From positions 4,272,035 to 4,336,034 of the forward strand of contig NZ_KI912577.1 of assembly GCF_000519085.1 (NCBI RefSeq): a DNA stretch of 64,000 bases, given 5' to 3'. Below the pieces are notes generated by a model. The model was not told the origin of the DNA. It ran no database searches and worked only from the letters and a program-made list of their open reading frames with translations. Below are positions 59,261-64,000 of the stretch, piece by piece; position 1 is the stretch's first letter, and the number at the start of each line of letters is the position of its first letter. Both the position numbers and the translations under genes were made by a program. Source of the DNA: Methylobacterium sp. 10 (GTDB lineage: Bacteria > Pseudomonadota > Alphaproteobacteria > Rhizobiales > Beijerinckiaceae).

Positions 59261-60094
59261 TCAGGTTCCCAGCCCGAGGGCGGAGCGAGCCTCGGCCGGG
59301 TTGGCGACCCGCCTGCCATGGCGGGTCACCGCGTCCACGGCGAGGCCGACGAGTTCGGCGTTGCTGGCCGCCAGGCGGTCCTTCGTGATGCGGATGTTGT
59401 CCTCCAGGCCGGTGCGCACCGCGTCGGCCCCGCGAGCCAGGGCCCATTCCATGACCACCGCCTGATTGCGGCCGATGCCGGCCGCCGTCCAGGTCGCCTT
59501 GGGCAGGATGCGCCGCATCTCGCCGAGCAGAATGTCGAGCAGGTGCTCGTCCGCCGGCATGGCGTTCTGGACGCCCATGACGAACTGCACATGGGGGCGC
59601 GCGTCCATGAGGCCCGATTCCACGAGGCGCTTGGCGCCGTGCAGATGCGAGAGGTCGAAAATCTCGATCTCCGGCCGTACGCCGTACGCCTTCATCTGGC
59701 TGGCGAGGGCGCTCACGAGACTGGCGGAGTTCTCGTAGACGATGGTGGGGAAGTTCACCGAGCCCGTGGACAGCGACGCCATGTCGGGCCGATGCTTCAG
59801 CGACAGGCCGCGCGCGGCCGGGTCGCGCCCGCGTCCTCCGGTGGAGAATTGCACGACCATCCCGGGGCAATGCCTGCGCAGGCCCTCCTGCACGGCGGCG
59901 AATTTGTCCGGGTCGGAAGACGGGCTCTCGTCGTCGTTGCGGACGTGGATATGGGCGAGCGTCGCGCCGGCCTCGTAGGCCTGATGCGTGGATTCGATCT
60001 GCTCGGCGATCGTCACCGGCACGGCCGGGTTGTCCGTCTTGCGCGGCACCGAGCCGGTGATCGCCACGGCGACGACGACGGGGTTGCTGCTCAT
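59261..60094 (-). CDS. BKACE family enzyme (beta-keto acid cleavage, DUF849)
   Basis: Beta-keto acid cleavage enzyme, 277 aa, TIM barrel with zinc, condensing a beta-keto acid with acetyl-CoA to acetoacetate and an acyl-CoA. Opening 'PVVVAVAITGSVPRKTDNPAVPVTIAEQI' and 'EAGATLAHIHVRNDDESPSSD' with zinc-ligand histidines, then 'VQFSTGGRGR', 'SLSTGSVNFPTIVYENSASLV', 'PEIEIFDLSHL', 'WTAAGIGRNQ' and 'GADAVRTGLEDNI' complete the family pattern. Intact. Next to pcaB-pcaD-pcaC remnants, so beta-ketoadipate is its likely former substrate; the enzyme could now be orphaned. Confidence 0.9.
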   Translation of the reverse strand: MSSNPVVVAVAITGSVPRKTDNPAVPVTIAEQIESTHQAYEAGATLAHIHVRNDDESPSSDPDKFAAVQEGLRRHCPGMVVQFSTGGRGRDPAARGLSLKHRPDMASLSTGSVNFPTIVYENSASLVSALASQMKAYGVRPEIEIFDLSHLHGAKRLVESGLMDARPHVQFVMGVQNAMPADEHLLDILLGEMRRILPKATWTAAGIGRNQAVVMEWALARGADAVRTGLEDNIRITKDRLAASNAELVGLAVDAVTRHGRRVANPAEARSALGLGT

Positions 60095-60397
60095 GGCTCC
60101 ATCCTTCCGCTACAGGTCGAAGAACACGGTTTCGGCCTTGGCGCACAGCACGATGTCGAAAAGGTATACGAGGGCGCAGTGGCGTCGTCTCGATGCCGCG
60201 GCGCGCGACCGGTCCGTCACGGCAGGGGCATCGGCCCGGCATCGGCCCGGCATCGGCCATTGGATCGATCTCGATCAGCCTGTCGCCGGGGAAGGAAAGC
60301 CGCGTCCCTGAGCAGGTTGTGCATCCTGAAACCCGCGACACTCGAACGACCCGAGTGAGGGGAGTCGCCGACTTGCCGATGCGAACCCGCTTCGGCG
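60095..60397. repeat. intergenic region with 11-bp tandem repeat
   Basis: About 300 bases between BKACE and the hypothetical gene. It contains GGCATCGGCCC at 60227-60237 and 60238-60248 and a near copy at 60249-60258. Just upstream of BKACE, a minus-strand frame ends '..YLFDIVLCAKAETVFFDL' with a stop, which looks like the tail of a lost protein. No intact gene. Confidence 0.5.
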
Positions 60398-60715
60398 TCA
60401 GGCGCTGTCGGGATCCTCGTCGTCCTCTTCGATCAAGCTCAGCGTGCGCAGGATCGCCAGGGCGACCATCTCGGCATCGATCTCCCCCTCGGGGGTCGCC
60501 GGGAGGATCGCCACTGTGCTGACCTCCTGCCCCGCGAGGCGGCCGACCACGACCTTGTAGACGTCCCCTTCCGGGGCCTCGTCGTCGCGCACGAGGCAGA
60601 CGCGATGGTCGCCGGCCTCGCCGTAGACGCGCTCGGTCGTCACCTCGATCCGGTCGTCGTCGGCGCGCGCCGGCTTGCGGGGCTGACCGAAGGTCGGACG
60701 GATGATGTTGCTCAT
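60398..60715 (-). CDS. hypothetical protein downstream of gyrB
   Basis: Cytoplasmic protein of 105 aa, 'MSNIIRPTFGQPRKPARADD' then 'ERVYGEAGDHRVCLVRDDEAPEGDVYKVVVGRLAGQEVSTVAIL' and an acidic tail 'LSLIEEDDEDPDSA'. The middle looks like a compact alpha/beta fold. No family known to me. It lies 24 bases after the gyrB stop on the same strand, so it probably shares the transcript. Confidence 0.8.
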   Translation of the reverse strand: MSNIIRPTFGQPRKPARADDDRIEVTTERVYGEAGDHRVCLVRDDEAPEGDVYKVVVGRLAGQEVSTVAILPATPEGEIDAEMVALAILRTLSLIEEDDEDPDSA

Positions 60716-60739
60716 GTCGACCCTCCCGGCCGCATTCGT

Positions 60740-63202
<2,463 letters not shown>

Positions 63203-63430
63203 CAAGTTCCCCAGGCAGGCGGGTCTTTGCTTGATTTTCGTGCCACGGCTCGAGCCCCGGGCGCGCCTGCGATTCGTTCAGTGAGCCATATATAAGCGGT
63301 GCGTCTTGAAAATGCACCGCATGAGCATAGGCGGTCCCCGTGTCTTCCCGACGACTCGGAGGCTTGCCGCCAAGCTTGACATCGCCGCAATCTCACTCTG
63401 CATCGAGGGTCGTGCCGACCCTTTCGAAAA

Positions 63431-63448
63431 CATACCATGCAGGGTATG
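63431..63448. promoter_or_regulatory. inverted repeat over higB ribosome binding site
   Basis: CATACC-ATGCAG-GGTATG (63431-63436 and 63443-63448) overlaps the AGGG ribosome binding site just before the toxin ATG. It is probably the operator of the downstream antitoxin. Confidence 0.5.
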
Positions 63449-63452
63449 AAGA

Positions 63453-63821
63453 ATGGGCTGGCAGGTCGAGCTTCACCATGAATTCCGGCGCGAGTTCGAT
63501 GAGCTGCAGGAGGCGGTTCAGGACGAGTTGTTAGCCATGATCGAGCTTCTGAAGGTCGCGGGCCCTGGATTGAGACGGCCCGGGGCGGATACGCTCAATG
63601 GTTCGAAGCATGCCAACATGAAAGAGCTTCGCTTCGAGGCGGACGATGGTGTCTGGCGGGTGGCCTTTGCCTTCGATCCTGTTCGAACAGGCATTCTCCT
63701 CGTTGCCGGTGACAAGTCCGGTGTTTCGGGGAAACGTTTCTACACCGCGTTGATCAAGCGGGCCGACGCTCGTTTCGACCGGCATCTCAAGGCCATGAGC
63801 AGGGATGGGAGCTCCCGGTGA
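63453..63821 (+). CDS. RelE/HigB-type toxin (phage-derived Gp49-like)
   Basis: A 122 aa toxin-like protein of the RelE/ParE superfamily, HigB/Gp49-like branch: 'WQVELHHEFRREFDELQEAVQDELLAMIELLK', 'GSKHANMKELRFEADDGVWRVAFAFDPVRTGILLVAGDKSG' and 'KRFYTALIKRADARFDRHL'. Such toxins cleave mRNA on the ribosome. The antitoxin gene follows with a GTGA overlap (63818-63821). It is divergent from gyrB across about 250 bases. Confidence 0.88.
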   Translation: MGWQVELHHEFRREFDELQEAVQDELLAMIELLKVAGPGLRRPGADTLNGSKHANMKELRFEADDGVWRVAFAFDPVRTGILLVAGDKSGVSGKRFYTALIKRADARFDRHLKAMSRDGSSR

Positions 63822-64000
63822 CCGATGACCATCACCCTGTTTCGGCGGACGACATCCTCGCGACGCTCACGCCGGAGCGACAGGCACGGATCAGAGCGCG
63901 CGGCGCCGAACTGATCGCCGAGGAGTTCGCGTTGAGAGACCTGCGACGCGCCGAGGAGATCACCCAGGCAACCGTCGCCGAACGGCTGGGTGGCCGTCAG
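63818..64000 (+). CDS. HigA-type XRE antitoxin, partial
   Basis: The start of an antitoxin that runs off the right edge; 61 codons are visible from GTG 63818. The sequence 'SADDILATLTPERQARIRAR' and 'ELIAEEFALRDLRRAEEIT' followed by 'QATVAERLGGRQ' begins the first helix-turn-helix helices of a Cro/C1-type domain. Start overlaps the toxin stop, so the two are coupled; toxin-first order is the HigBA pattern. Confidence 0.8.
   Translation, partial: MTDDHHPVSADDILATLTPERQARIRARGAELIAEEFALRDLRRAEEITQATVAERLGGRQ

Noticed and set aside
60095..60180. Frame ending FDIVLCAKAETVFFDL upstream of BKACE as a gene
   Set aside because: It looks like a protein tail but has no start, no recognisable body and lies in a decaying locus; kept only as a note in the intergenic entry.

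Overview
The window comes from a high-G+C alphaproteobacterium of the Hyphomicrobiales, most likely a Methylobacterium or Methylorubrum relative. The evidence is the strongly GC-biased third codon position, the TrcR (DUF1013) and DUF4170 genes, the linked order rpsA / sppA-ihfB-lapA-trpF-trpB, KpsF-type sugar isomerase, CsbD and BrnTA content. The genus is an inference from gene content and cannot be proved from this window alone. Most of the window is ordinary chromosome with short operons on both strands.

0-16 kb: the start of a cyclic-nucleotide-binding regulator runs off the left edge. It is followed by a divergent LpxC paralogue, an AEC transporter, an ABC-F ATPase, an alpha/beta hydrolase, a GlcG/HbpS protein, a peptide-type ABC importer (binding protein and two permeases, no ATPase), a Cache-HAMP-GGDEF cyclase, a very AT-rich gap, an MFS transporter, an SDR, tadA and csbD. 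15.5-26 kb: rluB with a very long glycine/arginine tail overlaps rsmD. A spore-photolyase-like radical SAM gene is interrupted by an amber codon. An HxlR regulator and azoR diverge across a perfect palindrome. Then come mutL, an ABA4-like/membrane protein pair diverging from a TetR gene, and kpsF/kdsD.

26-36.5 kb: a chemoreceptor, a small P-loop kinase, selO and an unknown gene precede an AtzG-AtzE-AtzH-type amidohydrolase operon. Divergent from that operon is a three-gene unit: an NrtR-like degenerate-Nudix regulator, an SPFH protein and an NAD-kinase-like protein. A BrnT-BrnA toxin-antitoxin pair with an unusual start lies next to a tRNA-Met(CAT).

36.7-57.8 kb is housekeeping: trpB, trpF, lapA, ihfB and sppA; mqo inserted between sppA and rpsA; rpsA; trcR; prs; DUF4170; xseA; purD; glk; otsB; DUF427; a serine-hydrolase beta-lactamase fold protein; DUF2147; and a small Cys-rich protein.

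57.9-60.1 kb is a decaying protocatechuate (beta-ketoadipate) operon: an intact BKACE gene, a stub of pcaB, pcaD with one in-frame TGA, a fragment of pcaC, and a frameshifted IS3-type orfA remnant at the broken end. The window closes with a hypothetical gene, gyrB and a HigBA-type toxin-antitoxin pair cut by the right edge.

The most interesting items for follow-up are the NrtR-like/SPFH/NAD-kinase-like operon, the decaying pca operon, the amber-interrupted radical SAM gene, the brnT gene without a standard start codon, and the HxlR/azoR operator.
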